From: a virus
DNA: 52,037 nucleotides
Virus record (IMG/VR): IMGVR_UViG_3300042445_003306
Location: 1 to 52,037 of that record
Direction: 5' to 3' (one strand)
Shown here piece by piece: positions 35,425-43,831 of the stretch; position 1 is the first letter of the stretch, and each line of letters opens with the position of its first letter. Made by a program: the position numbers and the translations under genes. The notes beneath the pieces were generated by a model. It was not told the origin of the DNA and did not search any database. It saw only the letters and a program-made list of their open reading frames with translations.

Positions 35425-36117
35425 ATGAAAACTAAAACCGTGAAAGAACTAAAAGAAAAAATCGAAGCAGAAGTCAAAGAAGATTTCGACTTTGAGCAAC
35501 ATCTGTTTAAAAAGTATCCGAGTCTTTTTTATACAGGAGAAGACGGCGAACTACTACCACAGTTTCAAAGATGCTGGAATGATTGCCCTAAAGGTTGGGA
35601 GACTCTCGTAGACAATCTTTGTGGAGCAATTGTAGACTATACCAAAAATACTTCTCGTTCGATTCCTAATCCAAATAAGAAAACTATGCGCTTTTTCCAA
35701 AAAGCTTGGACACCTATTCGGATAAAAATTGATCAATGGTTTAACCCATATAAAAACTGTAAAATTGCTTTTACTTTGGAACAAAAACAAAAACTTAAAA
35801 ATTCATTTGCTAGTAAAGTAAGAGCTGCAACCAGTAAGATTAGTCAATACTTTTACAATAAAGAGCTTTATGTCTATCAGAAACCACCAGCAGTAAAGGT
35901 TGACCAATATAAAGAAAAGTTTGGCACACTGAGATTTTATATTGATGGGGGTGATGAAACTGTTGAAGGTATGATTCGATTTGCGGAATATCTTAGTGGA
36001 AAGACCTGTCAGGAGACGGGTGAAGCAGGATCTACTGTTAGCAAAGGTGGCTGGTGGGCAACACTATCACCGAAAGTAGCCAAGCGATTGGGTTACTCTT
36101 CAAAGAAGGAACAATAA
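35425..36117 (+). CDS. Conserved hypothetical protein with KEKFGTLRFY motif (230 aa)
   Basis: The segment VDQYKEKFGTLRFYIDGGDE followed by a Cys-containing SGKTCQETGEAG region matches a hypothetical family seen in phages and bacteria (KFGxLRFY). N-terminal half helical and basic. The start at 35425 is favoured over 35407, which overlaps the previous gene. Function unknown. Confidence 0.65.
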   Translation: MKTKTVKELKEKIEAEVKEDFDFEQHLFKKYPSLFYTGEDGELLPQFQRCWNDCPKGWETLVDNLCGAIVDYTKNTSRSIPNPNKKTMRFFQKAWTPIRIKIDQWFNPYKNCKIAFTLEQKQKLKNSFASKVRAATSKISQYFYNKELYVYQKPPAVKVDQYKEKFGTLRFYIDGGDETVEGMIRFAEYLSGKTCQETGEAGSTVSKGGWWATLSPKVAKRLGYSSKKEQ

Positions 36118-36123
36118 TATAAT
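36118..36123 (+). promoter_or_regulatory. Compact GGAAC-TATAAT promoter
   Basis: AAGGAACAATAA then TATAAT (36118-36123), ATG at 36130. Sequence almost identical to the 27694 promoter. Confidence 0.6.
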
Positions 36124-36129
36124 AAAAGT

Positions 36130-36450
36130 ATGCAAGAACAATACATTCACATTGGCAAATATGGTAGTAAGATTTTCTACAAAGACCGAGAAATGAAAAT
36201 ATGTCATCGTCTTGATGGTCCAGCAGTTGAAGATGGTGATGGATATAAAGCTTGGTATGTTGATGGTAAACTTCATCGTCTTGATGGTCCAGCAATTGAA
36301 TGGGCTGATGGAAGTAAAGCATGGTATGTTGATGGTAAACTTCTATCAGAAGAAGCATTCAATGCTCTTACCAAGCCAATTGAGTTGACACTTGAAGACA
36401 TTGCTGCTAAGTTTGGTGTTGATGTTGGTAAGATCAAGATTGTAAAGTGA
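36130..36450 (+). CDS. DGPA-repeat protein C (106 aa)
   Basis: Two to three units (HRLDGPAVEDGDG, HRLDGPAIEWADG, AWYVDGK) and the tail LTLEDIAAKFGVDVGKIKIV identical to protein A at 27289. The N-terminus MQEQYI is shared with protein B. A recombinant-looking paralog. Confidence 0.7.
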   Translation: MQEQYIHIGKYGSKIFYKDREMKICHRLDGPAVEDGDGYKAWYVDGKLHRLDGPAIEWADGSKAWYVDGKLLSEEAFNALTKPIELTLEDIAAKFGVDVGKIKIVK

Positions 36451-36462
36451 CAGGAACAATAA

Positions 36463-36468
36463 TATAAT
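36463..36468 (+). promoter_or_regulatory. Compact GGAAC-TATAAT promoter
   Basis: CAGGAACAATAA then TATAAT (36463-36468), ATG at 36475. Confidence 0.6.
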
Positions 36469-36474
36469 AATAGT

Positions 36475-36711
36475 ATGCTGAACAACACTATGAAAACCAA
36501 AATCTTTGACACTCTCATCTTGATCTCGATGATCATCCTCTTCGCCCTCGCTCATGTCTCACCACTGGTCGGCATCATCATGATGTCACTAGCAGGTAAT
36601 ATGGTGTATCAAATCCTAGGAGCGATCTTACAAGTAGTATCTATTGCTGGACTTGTATACATTCATTACTGGAACGGCACATTCCGCTCCGATAAGAAAG
36701 ACCTCGACTAA
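36475..36711 (+). CDS. Two-helix membrane protein (78 aa)
   Basis: Hydrophobic segments TLILISMIILFALAHVSPLV and GAILQVVSIAGLVYIHYW, basic tail. Either ATG (36475 or 36490) could be used; the promoter favours the first. Confidence 0.6.
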   Translation: MLNNTMKTKIFDTLILISMIILFALAHVSPLVGIIMMSLAGNMVYQILGAILQVVSIAGLVYIHYWNGTFRSDKKDLD

Positions 36712-36717
36712 CACTAA

Positions 36718-36723
36718 TATAAT
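36718..36723 (+). promoter_or_regulatory. -10 element TATAAT, leaderless
   Basis: TATAAT at 36718-36723 with ATG at 36730; GGAAC is not present here. Confidence 0.45.
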
Positions 36724-36729
36724 AATAAT

Positions 36730-37110
36730 ATGAAAACAACAATCGCACAACAATTAAAAATCAAAGACTTTCCATTCGTCATCAAGGATAAAGATGGCAA
36801 TACAATCTATCTCGAAAAATCCACTGGTTATTGGGACAAAAGTGAACGTGATGCACATGGCAATGAAATCCGTTTCGAAAACTTCACTGGTTATTGGAGC
36901 AAAAGAGAATATGATGCCAATGGCAATGAAATTTATTACGAAAACTCCAATGGTTATTGGAGCAAAAGAGAATATGATGCCAATGAAATTTATTGGGAAA
37001 ACTCCAATGGAAAAATCATTGACAAACGCCCAAAAGTGGTGGAGCTAACACTCCAAGACATTGCTGCTAAGTTTGGTGTTGATGTTGGTAAGATCAAAAT
37101 TGTAAAGTGA
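36730..37110 (+). CDS. YD-like repeat protein with shared tail (126 aa)
   Basis: Tandem units of about 20 residues (G-N-E-I-x-x-E-N-x-x-G-Y-W-x-K-R-E-Y-D-A-N), related in style to Rhs/YD repeats; one unit lacks two residues (DANEIYW instead of DANGNEIYY). The C-terminal tail LTLQDIAAKFGVDVGKIKIV is shared with the DGPA-repeat proteins. Confidence 0.7.
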   Translation: MKTTIAQQLKIKDFPFVIKDKDGNTIYLEKSTGYWDKSERDAHGNEIRFENFTGYWSKREYDANGNEIYYENSNGYWSKREYDANEIYWENSNGKIIDKRPKVVELTLQDIAAKFGVDVGKIKIVK

Positions 37111-37128
37111 CGGGAACAATAATATAAT

Positions 37129-37320
37129 ATGCGATACTATATTGAAGGTAACAATGTGTTTTTTCCAAAACATGGCTTTGTTTTTCATTGTAGTTTCGCA
37201 GAAGTATATCGAAATTATTCCACTATAAACGCTAGACGAAAGCTGAAAAAGAGTTACACAAAATCACAACAGGATGACATCATCCACTATTTAAAAGATC
37301 AAAAATATATTACAATATGA
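37129..37320 (+). CDS. Small basic protein (63 aa)
   Basis: MRYYIEGNNVFFPKHGFVFH..., 63 aa with a basic centre (INARRKLKKSYTKSQ). TATAAT abuts the ATG directly. Overlaps the next gene by ATGA. Confidence 0.55.
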   Translation: MRYYIEGNNVFFPKHGFVFHCSFAEVYRNYSTINARRKLKKSYTKSQQDDIIHYLKDQKYITI

Positions 37321-38003
37321 GCAATCCAATTTACATTATCGGAGACATCCACGGCGCATTTAATCGTCTAATGAAGAAAGTTACTGACCTCGATTTGCGC
37401 GACTGCACATTGATTTGTGTTGGTGATCTTGGTATGGGATTTAACTATTCACCAGAGGGCGAACGTAAAGGTTGCTTCCTTATGAATGAATTTTTTGAAG
37501 AGCGAAATATGATATTTATGTCGATTCGCGGCAATCATGATGATCCACAATATTTTAATGGTTCTGATCGAATTGACCTGAGCCACTTTAAATTGCTGCC
37601 TGACTATCATACCGAAACGATCAACGGAGAAAAATTCTTGTTTGTCGGCGGAGCAGTAAGCATTGATCGAGTCTTTCGAAAAGAAGGTTTAAGTTACTGG
37701 AGTGATGAAGTATTCGTACTAAAACCAGAACTGGTTGAGAAGTGTGACGTTCTTATTACGCATTCTACGCCAAGTTGGATCGGCCCCTTTGATAAGGAAG
37801 GTCTTAGCGGTTGGTGCGAAAAAGATCCTACGCTCTGGGACTTATGCTATAAAGAGCGTATTGAACATAGCGAATTGATTAAACTCTGTCAGCCATCAAA
37901 ATCATATCATGGCCATTTTCACGAAAGTCATTGGGTTGACTTTGCTGAATGTTATTCTACAATTTTAGCGATTGAGGAAATAAAAGAGCATCGAAAAGCT
38001 TAA
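37317..38003 (+). CDS. Calcineurin-like metallophosphoesterase
   Basis: All five family motifs are visible: GDIHG (D10, H12), GDLG (D37), GNHDD (N73, H74), THSTP and GHFH. At 228 aa it is a minimal metal-dependent phosphatase/phosphodiesterase, close to phage Ser/Thr phosphatase and Ap4A-hydrolase-like enzymes. The substrate cannot be told. ATGA-coupled to the preceding gene. Confidence 0.9.
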   Translation: MSNPIYIIGDIHGAFNRLMKKVTDLDLRDCTLICVGDLGMGFNYSPEGERKGCFLMNEFFEERNMIFMSIRGNHDDPQYFNGSDRIDLSHFKLLPDYHTETINGEKFLFVGGAVSIDRVFRKEGLSYWSDEVFVLKPELVEKCDVLITHSTPSWIGPFDKEGLSGWCEKDPTLWDLCYKERIEHSELIKLCQPSKSYHGHFHESHWVDFAECYSTILAIEEIKEHRKA

Positions 38004-38026
38004 CAACTAACATATATTTTACACAC

Positions 38027-38845
38027 ATGATTACATCACAAATTGTTGCTGACAGCATTGCTCCTAACGGCAAACGTATTACTACGTTTGAACTTGAATA
38101 CCCGCGATTCATTCACAGTGAATTTATGACGCATCGTGCATTAAGCCGCAATGCAGCTAGCAGCAGAGCAATACCTGTAAGTGCTATGTTGTCGCGCATC
38201 TGGGAAGAACCGGCAGTTCCTGTACATTGGGGACGCAACGCGAGTGGCATGCAAGCCGCTGAAGAATTGCAAGGATGGCGGAAAGCATGCGCAGAATGTC
38301 TATGGGACTTGAGCGGGCGTGTGACATGCGGCTTTGCATGGCTTCTATCTAAAATTGGTGCACACAAACAAATTGTGAATCGTATAGTTGAGCCGTGGAG
38401 CCACATCAAGGTTGTTGCTACCGCAACCGAATGGGATAACTTTTTTTACTTGCGCAATCATCCAGATGCACAGCCTGAGATTCATGAACTTGCGGTATAT
38501 ATGTATGATGACTATCTGCACAGCAAACCCAAGTTGTTAAAAGCTGGTGAATGGCACCTGCCGTATGTTCCTGATTATACTAACTCTGACATATCACTTG
38601 AAGATGCGTTGAAACTTAGTGCTAGCTTGTGTGCTCAGGTGTCATATCGTAAAGCAGATCAAAGCGTAAAGAAGGCGCTGTTCATTTATGACCGATTGGT
38701 TGCTAGCAAACCAGTTCATGCATCGCCATTTGAGCATCAAGCATCTCCTGCTCCTAAGAAAGGTGACCGTAGTGGTAATTTTGTGGGATGGCTGCAGTAC
38801 CGTCAACAGATTGCTGACAATGTTTGCTCCTCATACAAGTCCTAA
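38027..38845 (+). CDS. thyX: Flavin-dependent thymidylate synthase (ThyX)
   Basis: Makes dTMP from dUMP using FAD and methylene-tetrahydrofolate. The ThyX motif HRx7S is present as THRALSRNAASSR (H36, R37, S45, R47). Downstream helices with IVEPWSHIKVVATATEW and SASLCAQVSYRK fit the dUMP/FAD binding regions. Length 272 aa is normal. It supplies thymidylate alongside NrdAB. Confidence 0.95.
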   Translation: MITSQIVADSIAPNGKRITTFELEYPRFIHSEFMTHRALSRNAASSRAIPVSAMLSRIWEEPAVPVHWGRNASGMQAAEELQGWRKACAECLWDLSGRVTCGFAWLLSKIGAHKQIVNRIVEPWSHIKVVATATEWDNFFYLRNHPDAQPEIHELAVYMYDDYLHSKPKLLKAGEWHLPYVPDYTNSDISLEDALKLSASLCAQVSYRKADQSVKKALFIYDRLVASKPVHASPFEHQASPAPKKGDRSGNFVGWLQYRQQIADNVCSSYKS

Positions 38846-38867
38846 AATACGCCTCGGTTTTTAAGAA

Positions 38868-39004
38868 AAAGCCGTAACTAGTTGACAGTCAACGTGCATT
38901 AAAATGCCGATTTATTTGTGTAACTTGTTGATTTTCAACGGTTAGTAAATAAATCCCATTTTAATGCATTTTTTATTTACATTCTCGGTAGTTTGTGGTA
39001 CAAT
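38868..39004 (+). promoter_or_regulatory. Early promoter cassette with doubled inverted repeat (copy 6)
   Basis: Two GTAACTxGTTGA...TCAAC units (38873 and 38922 regions), then TTTACA (38976-38981), 17 bp, TACAAT (38999-39004) and leader GTAAGGAAACCAC. Confidence 0.75.
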
Positions 39005-39026
39005 AATCCTGTAAGGAAACCACAAT

Positions 39027-39233
39027 ATGAAAGATTCTCAACAACTACTCGCTGACATTAAGGACGCTGAACGTGCCTTTGATGATGCCGCAACACACCT
39101 GTGCAGGTTGCTGTTTGCAGTCTCAACAAGTGAGCAGCTTAAAGATCGCTCACTACTATACGGCGAATTTCTTGACAGCATCCATGCCGATATTAAAAAA
39201 GCATTTCCGAACAATTACTTTCCAAACTTCTAA
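39027..39233 (+). CDS. Small helical protein (68 aa)
   Basis: MKDSQQLLADIKDAERAFDD..., helical, TAAGGA-containing leader upstream. Function unknown. Confidence 0.6.
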   Translation: MKDSQQLLADIKDAERAFDDAATHLCRLLFAVSTSEQLKDRSLLYGEFLDSIHADIKKAFPNNYFPNF

Positions 39234-39234
39234 T

Positions 39235-39378
39235 ATGAATCCATACGACACCATTATTGCGCGCTACTATGAATTGCTCAACAGCAAAACTCCACTCATC
39301 ATGAGTGAAGAAGCAGAATTCCGTGACATTTGCACAACGCTTCTGGGCTTCTTCTTGGAACAAAACAAGAATCGTTAA
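39235..39378 (+). CDS. Small protein (47 aa)
   Basis: MNPYDTIIARYYELLNSKTP... starts one base after the previous stop (TAATATG). Helical. Function unknown. Confidence 0.5.
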   Translation: MNPYDTIIARYYELLNSKTPLIMSEEAEFRDICTTLLGFFLEQNKNR

Positions 39379-39379
39379 T

Positions 39380-39457
39380 ATGCCTCTTGATTATGACTCG
39401 CTATCCGAAGCTGACCTTTGGGATCTAACTGACTACTATTACTCTATAACACAATAA
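39380..39457 (+). CDS. Tiny acidic peptide (25 aa)
   Basis: MPLDYDSLSEADLWDLTDYY..., starts right after the previous stop (TAATATG). Very acidic. Only positional support. Confidence 0.35.
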   Translation: MPLDYDSLSEADLWDLTDYYYSITQ

Positions 39458-39461
39458 ACAT

Positions 39462-39845
39462 ATGGGACTTGACATGTACTTTACGCGGGAGCCAAAAGCA
39501 AAGAGCTCTAAGGATAGCCGCCGCTATACAAGCGAGGTTGGATATTTCCGCAAACACAATGCGCTTCATGGCTGGCTAGTTGACAATGCACAAGGTGGCC
39601 TTGACGAATGTCAGCGAGTCGAACTCTCACATGAACTCCTAACCAAACTGTCCAGCTTGGTGGAAACTGCTCTGCAAACGCGAGAAGACACATTGTTTCC
39701 ACCAGTCGCTGGTTTCTTCTTTGGACACAATACTGTTGATGAATGGTATTGGTCAAAGATGGCTGACACAGATGAAACTCTAAAAACCATCATCAACACA
39801 ACTGACTTTGAAACTGAAAGCGTATACTATCAAAGTAGTTGGTAA
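39462..39845 (+). CDS. Conserved phage protein MGLDMY-type (127 aa)
   Basis: Begins MGLDMYFTREPK and contains EVGYFRKHNALHGWLVDNAQGG, hallmarks of a very widespread small phage/prophage protein of unknown function (EVGYWRKxNxIHxW-type core). Full length. Confidence 0.75.
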   Translation: MGLDMYFTREPKAKSSKDSRRYTSEVGYFRKHNALHGWLVDNAQGGLDECQRVELSHELLTKLSSLVETALQTREDTLFPPVAGFFFGHNTVDEWYWSKMADTDETLKTIINTTDFETESVYYQSSW

Positions 39846-39863
39846 ACACAGATATATAAAAAT

Positions 39864-40982
39864 ATGAGATTTCACCTGTTAGGATTACCGCACACGGTAT
39901 CAAATAAAGATTATGTTGCGTGCGCATATACGCAAAAAGTTGTCAAGTTTGGCAAGATGATGAAAGCACTTGGCCATACAATTATTCATTATGGTCATGA
40001 AGATAGCGATCTTGAATGCGATGAACATGTTACAGTAACTACCAATCGTGACCTTGAAATTGCTTATGGCAATTATGATTGGCGTGCTAACTTCTTTAAG
40101 TATGATCCCGAAGATCATGCATATCAAACATTTTATGGCAATGCTATTCGAGAAATTTCTGCGCGCAAACAGAAGAATGATTTCTTGCTTCCATTTTGGG
40201 GCAGCGGTGTTAGACCAATTTGTGATGCGCATAGTGATATGATTGTAGTTGAGCCTGGTATTGGTTATGGTGACGGACATTGGGCTAAGTTTAAGATCTT
40301 TGAAAGTTATGCAATTTATCATGCATATTGTGGTTTGCAGAGTGCAGTAGAATGTAAACAAAGTTGGAGAGAAGTAGTTATTCCAAACTACTTTGATGTC
40401 AATGACTTTAAGTATAACGCAAAGAAAGAAGATTACTTTCTTTATCTTGGGCGTGTATATGATGGCAAAGGTGTTAACATTGCTATTGATGCTACTCAAC
40501 GTGCTGGTGTTAAACTTGTGATTGCGGGGCAAAAAGAAAAAGGTTATAAGTTGCCTGCTCATGTTGAATATGTTGGTTATGCTGATACTGAAAAGCGCAA
40601 AGAACTTATGAGTAAAGCAAAAGCTAGTTTCTTACCTAGCATTTATCTTGAGCCGTTTGGTGGAGTTCAAATCGAAAACCTGTTAAGTGGCACACCAACC
40701 ATTACCACCGACTGGGGAGCTTTTGCCGAAAATAATTTGCATGGCATTACTGGTTATCGTTGCAGAGTAATGCAAGACTTTATTGACGCTATTCATCGTA
40801 TCGACGAAATTAAACCTAAAGATTGTCGTGTATGGGGTGAAAACTTTAGTCTTGAAAAGGTTGCTCTTATGTATGAAAAGTATTTTGTTGATGTTCTTAA
40901 TATGTACACAGGCAAAGGTTTTTATGATGAGAAAACCAAAGGCATCGATTGGCTTACTAAAAAATATCCTAAGAGCAAATGA
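39864..40982 (+). CDS. GT4-type glycosyltransferase (372 aa)
   Basis: GT-B fold: the C-terminal domain starts at FLYLGRVYDGKGV (acceptor/donor hinge) and contains EPFGGVQIEN, the EX7E nucleotide-sugar motif, then GTPTITTDWGAF. The N-terminal domain is atypical. First gene of a four-gene overlapping cassette, so it probably modifies a phage glycan, DNA base or host surface sugar. Confidence 0.85.
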   Translation: MRFHLLGLPHTVSNKDYVACAYTQKVVKFGKMMKALGHTIIHYGHEDSDLECDEHVTVTTNRDLEIAYGNYDWRANFFKYDPEDHAYQTFYGNAIREISARKQKNDFLLPFWGSGVRPICDAHSDMIVVEPGIGYGDGHWAKFKIFESYAIYHAYCGLQSAVECKQSWREVVIPNYFDVNDFKYNAKKEDYFLYLGRVYDGKGVNIAIDATQRAGVKLVIAGQKEKGYKLPAHVEYVGYADTEKRKELMSKAKASFLPSIYLEPFGGVQIENLLSGTPTITTDWGAFAENNLHGITGYRCRVMQDFIDAIHRIDEIKPKDCRVWGENFSLEKVALMYEKYFVDVLNMYTGKGFYDEKTKGIDWLTKKYPKSK

Positions 40983-41689
40983 AGAAGAATGTAGCGTTAT
41001 GTTATAGCGGTCAAATCCGCAATTTTAAAGAGTGTTGGCCAACACACCTTAAACATATTATTCAATGCAATCGAGACCGCTATAACTTTTATATTTTTGG
41101 CCACTTTTGGAATGACAACTCTTTGCATGGCCAAAATTATTGGCCTGAGATTGCTGATCGTGATGGTTATAGTTTAGCCAACGTATTATCATTTATTGAT
41201 TGCAATCCCGACTCTTACATTTGCGAAAAACCTATAGACTTTAAAAGTACCTTGATACCCGACTCAAGGTTTCCTCATCCAATACAAAATACGCTGTCGA
41301 TGTTTTCTTCAATGAATGGAGTTAATCTCGTCAAAAATGCTTTTGCATATAAACGCAATTTAAAGTTTGATATTACATTACGCTTAAGAACAGATTTGTA
41401 TTTTTCGCAAAATTTAGATTTTAATAAATTTGATGAAAAATATGTATATGTAAATGCAGACTATTATTATCAACATACTGAATATAGCGTGAATGATATT
41501 TTTGCAATTGGTAATGATGTGAATATGTGTAAGTACTTTTCAGTGTTTCAAAACATCAATCAGTTGGTAGCTGAAGGTTGTGCAATCAATCCTGAATGCT
41601 TTTTGGGTTTTAACTTGCAGAGACACGGCGTGCCAATACATAAAATTGAGATGCAGGACATTGCATATAAATTGTTTAGACATGTATGA
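40979..41689 (+). CDS. Putative glycosyltransferase-like protein, SGQ family (236 aa)
   Basis: Starts with VALCYSGQIRNFKECWPTH, a pattern of phage and capsule-locus proteins with a GT-A-like fold. LRLRTDLYF resembles the DxD-containing strand (RTDLYF). ATGA-coupled on both sides; a diverged paralog sits at 43038. Confidence 0.65.
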   Translation: MKKNVALCYSGQIRNFKECWPTHLKHIIQCNRDRYNFYIFGHFWNDNSLHGQNYWPEIADRDGYSLANVLSFIDCNPDSYICEKPIDFKSTLIPDSRFPHPIQNTLSMFSSMNGVNLVKNAFAYKRNLKFDITLRLRTDLYFSQNLDFNKFDEKYVYVNADYYYQHTEYSVNDIFAIGNDVNMCKYFSVFQNINQLVAEGCAINPECFLGFNLQRHGVPIHKIEMQDIAYKLFRHV

Positions 41690-43041
41690 TTAAACTTATT
41701 ATTTTTGACCTGGATGGCGTATTGGTAGATGCAAAGAAAATACATTATGATACGCTTAACCAAGCTCTTTACCAAATAGGTAAGCAGTATATTATAAGTG
41801 AAGCTGAACATTTGGCTGTTTATGATGGTCTTAAAACATTTGAAAAGTTAAACATACTTTCACAACGAAAAGCATTACCTATAGGAACGCACCAAACGGT
41901 TTGGGAAGAAAAACAAAGATTAACAATTGAAGCAATTTCACAATTGCAGTCTGACGCTAAACTTATTGGGATGTGTAGGCAGTTACGTGATGATGGTTTT
42001 AAACTTGCGTGTTGCAGCAACAGTATTCGCCGTAGTGTATTTGTAATGCTATCACGCCTTGGTATAGCTGAACATATGGATTTGATATATTCCAACGAAG
42101 ATGTAAGACATGGCAAGCCTCATCCTGAAATATATTGGGCTGCAATGAGTGCTCTTGGATTGTTGCCTGAAGATACTCTTGTGGTTGAAGATAGCCCGCA
42201 CGGATTGTTGGCTGCACAGCGTTGTGGTGCTGATGTATTGCGCGTTAAGAATTCCCAGGATCTCACATTGCAAAAAATACAAACACACCTAAAAAGAAAA
42301 GACACTCTTATGAATACAACATGGCAAGATAAAAATTTAAATGTACTTATACCTATGGCTGGTGCAGGCAGTCGATTTGAAAAGGCTGGCTATACATTCC
42401 CAAAACCATTGATTAGTGTACATGGTTCACCTATGATTAAAGTGGTTGTTGATAACTTAAACTTTGATGCACACCACATTTTCATTGCACAACGAGAGCA
42501 TCGCGAAAAATACAATCTTACTTCATTGCTAGGTTTAATCTCTAAGGATTGCGACATTATTGATGTTGATGGATTGACTGAAGGAGCATGTTGTACTACA
42601 TTGCTAGCCAAGCATCTTATTGACAACGACTCTCCATTACTTATTGCTAACAGTGATCAGTATCTTGATTGGAACACAAGTGAGTTTATGTACAAGATGC
42701 AAGAACAGGATGTTGATGCTGGTATGGTTACATTCCGCTCAACACATCCAAAATGGAGTTTTGCACGAATTGATAGCGATGGATATGTAACAGAGGTTGC
42801 CGAAAAGAATCCTATTAGTGATATTGCTACTGCTGGAATTTACTACTGGAAACATGGACGCGACTATGTACGATATGCGGAACAAATGATTGCGAAAGAG
42901 ATTCGTTTTAACAATGAATTTTATGTATGTCCAGTATTCAATCAGGCCGTTGCAGATGGTAAGAGAATTAAAACATATGATATTGATGGTATGTGGGGGA
43001 TTGGAACACCTGAAGACTTAAACACATTTTTAACACGATGA
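41686..43041 (+). CDS. HAD phosphatase fused to sugar nucleotidyltransferase (451 aa)
   Basis: Residues 1-205: HAD/beta-phosphoglucomutase-like hydrolase with IIFDLDGVLVDA (D8, D10), CCSNS, K144 in HGKPHPE and VVEDSPHG. Residues 217-451: nucleotidyltransferase with LIPMAGAGSRFEKAGY and FPKPLISV (signature loop), SDQYLDWN and GMWGIGTPEDL near the end. Together they would process a sugar phosphate and activate it as NDP-sugar for the neighbouring transferases. An internal ATG at 42310 could also give the second domain alone. Confidence 0.88.
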   Translation: MIKLIIFDLDGVLVDAKKIHYDTLNQALYQIGKQYIISEAEHLAVYDGLKTFEKLNILSQRKALPIGTHQTVWEEKQRLTIEAISQLQSDAKLIGMCRQLRDDGFKLACCSNSIRRSVFVMLSRLGIAEHMDLIYSNEDVRHGKPHPEIYWAAMSALGLLPEDTLVVEDSPHGLLAAQRCGADVLRVKNSQDLTLQKIQTHLKRKDTLMNTTWQDKNLNVLIPMAGAGSRFEKAGYTFPKPLISVHGSPMIKVVVDNLNFDAHHIFIAQREHREKYNLTSLLGLISKDCDIIDVDGLTEGACCTTLLAKHLIDNDSPLLIANSDQYLDWNTSEFMYKMQEQDVDAGMVTFRSTHPKWSFARIDSDGYVTEVAEKNPISDIATAGIYYWKHGRDYVRYAEQMIAKEIRFNNEFYVCPVFNQAVADGKRIKTYDIDGMWGIGTPEDLNTFLTR

Positions 43042-43754
43042 AGGTAGCAATATTATTTTTTGGCCAACCGCGTTTTATTGAAAATGCTCAGGTATTACAT
43101 ACATATAAAAATCTTATAAAAAGATATGATGCTGATGTATTTTGTCATGTGTGGTGGGAAGAATCTGGCATTTACGAAACAGCAACATGTAGTACATTAA
43201 ATGGATGCCGCATTCACAAAAATGCAATAGATATAATTAAAGAAAATTATAGGCCAAAAGTTATTGATGTAGAACAGTCTCGTAAATTTTTTATGCCTAT
43301 TCAAGTTAAACAGTTTCTTGATGCAAAATTTACGAATAGATTTGAACATTGGAATGAGCGTAATTATGGATGTGTGTTATCACAATTGTATAGTATTCAA
43401 AGTGTTTCACGATTGTTTGAGCAGTATGAAAAAGAAAATAATCAGAAGTATGATTGGATCTTCTTGGTACGATATGATGGCTATATTCACGCATTACCTA
43501 GATTAGATCATCCAAAATTGCCACAAGATAAATTTTATATTTCAGATCATCATCCTAATTTTCCTGATTTGGTTTTTTGTTACTCACGACGTTTTTGTGA
43601 TTGGTCGTCAAATGTGTTCGACGACATATCTAGTGTATATCATACAATATGGGAACCATCTGCTGAAGCGTTTAAGAGTGGTAGCTTTTACAAAAGATTT
43701 ACTGCACATGATATAATGCCTACACATATGAAGTGCGATATCATAAGAAATTAG
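43038..43754 (+). CDS. Putative glycosyltransferase-like protein, GQ family (238 aa)
   Basis: VAILFFGQPRFIENAQVLHT parallels the SGQ start of the 40979 protein, VFCHVWWEE parallels its FGHFWND, and WIFLVRYDGYI parallels its RTDLYF strand. Likely a second enzyme of the same family with a different acceptor. Last gene of the cassette. Confidence 0.65.
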   Translation: MKVAILFFGQPRFIENAQVLHTYKNLIKRYDADVFCHVWWEESGIYETATCSTLNGCRIHKNAIDIIKENYRPKVIDVEQSRKFFMPIQVKQFLDAKFTNRFEHWNERNYGCVLSQLYSIQSVSRLFEQYEKENNQKYDWIFLVRYDGYIHALPRLDHPKLPQDKFYISDHHPNFPDLVFCYSRRFCDWSSNVFDDISSVYHTIWEPSAEAFKSGSFYKRFTAHDIMPTHMKCDIIRN

Positions 43755-43765
43755 AGCCGCATTAT

Positions 43766-43773
43766 TATAAATA
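43766..43773 (+). promoter_or_regulatory. T4-type late promoter TATAAATA
   Basis: Exact TATAAATA. The following gene starts at 43832, leaving a 58-nt leader that holds a GTTC-TAGT-GAAC hairpin. Confidence 0.55.
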
Positions 43774-43831
43774 AACTCGATTACGCATGTTCTAGTGAAC
43801 ATGCAACTAATCACAACCAAAATATAAAAAT

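Noticed and set aside
39900-40562. 220-aa minus-strand ORF inside the glycosyltransferase gene
   Set aside because: Antisense to a gene with clear GT4 motifs; composition (Ile/Asn/Phe-rich) is typical of antisense translation.
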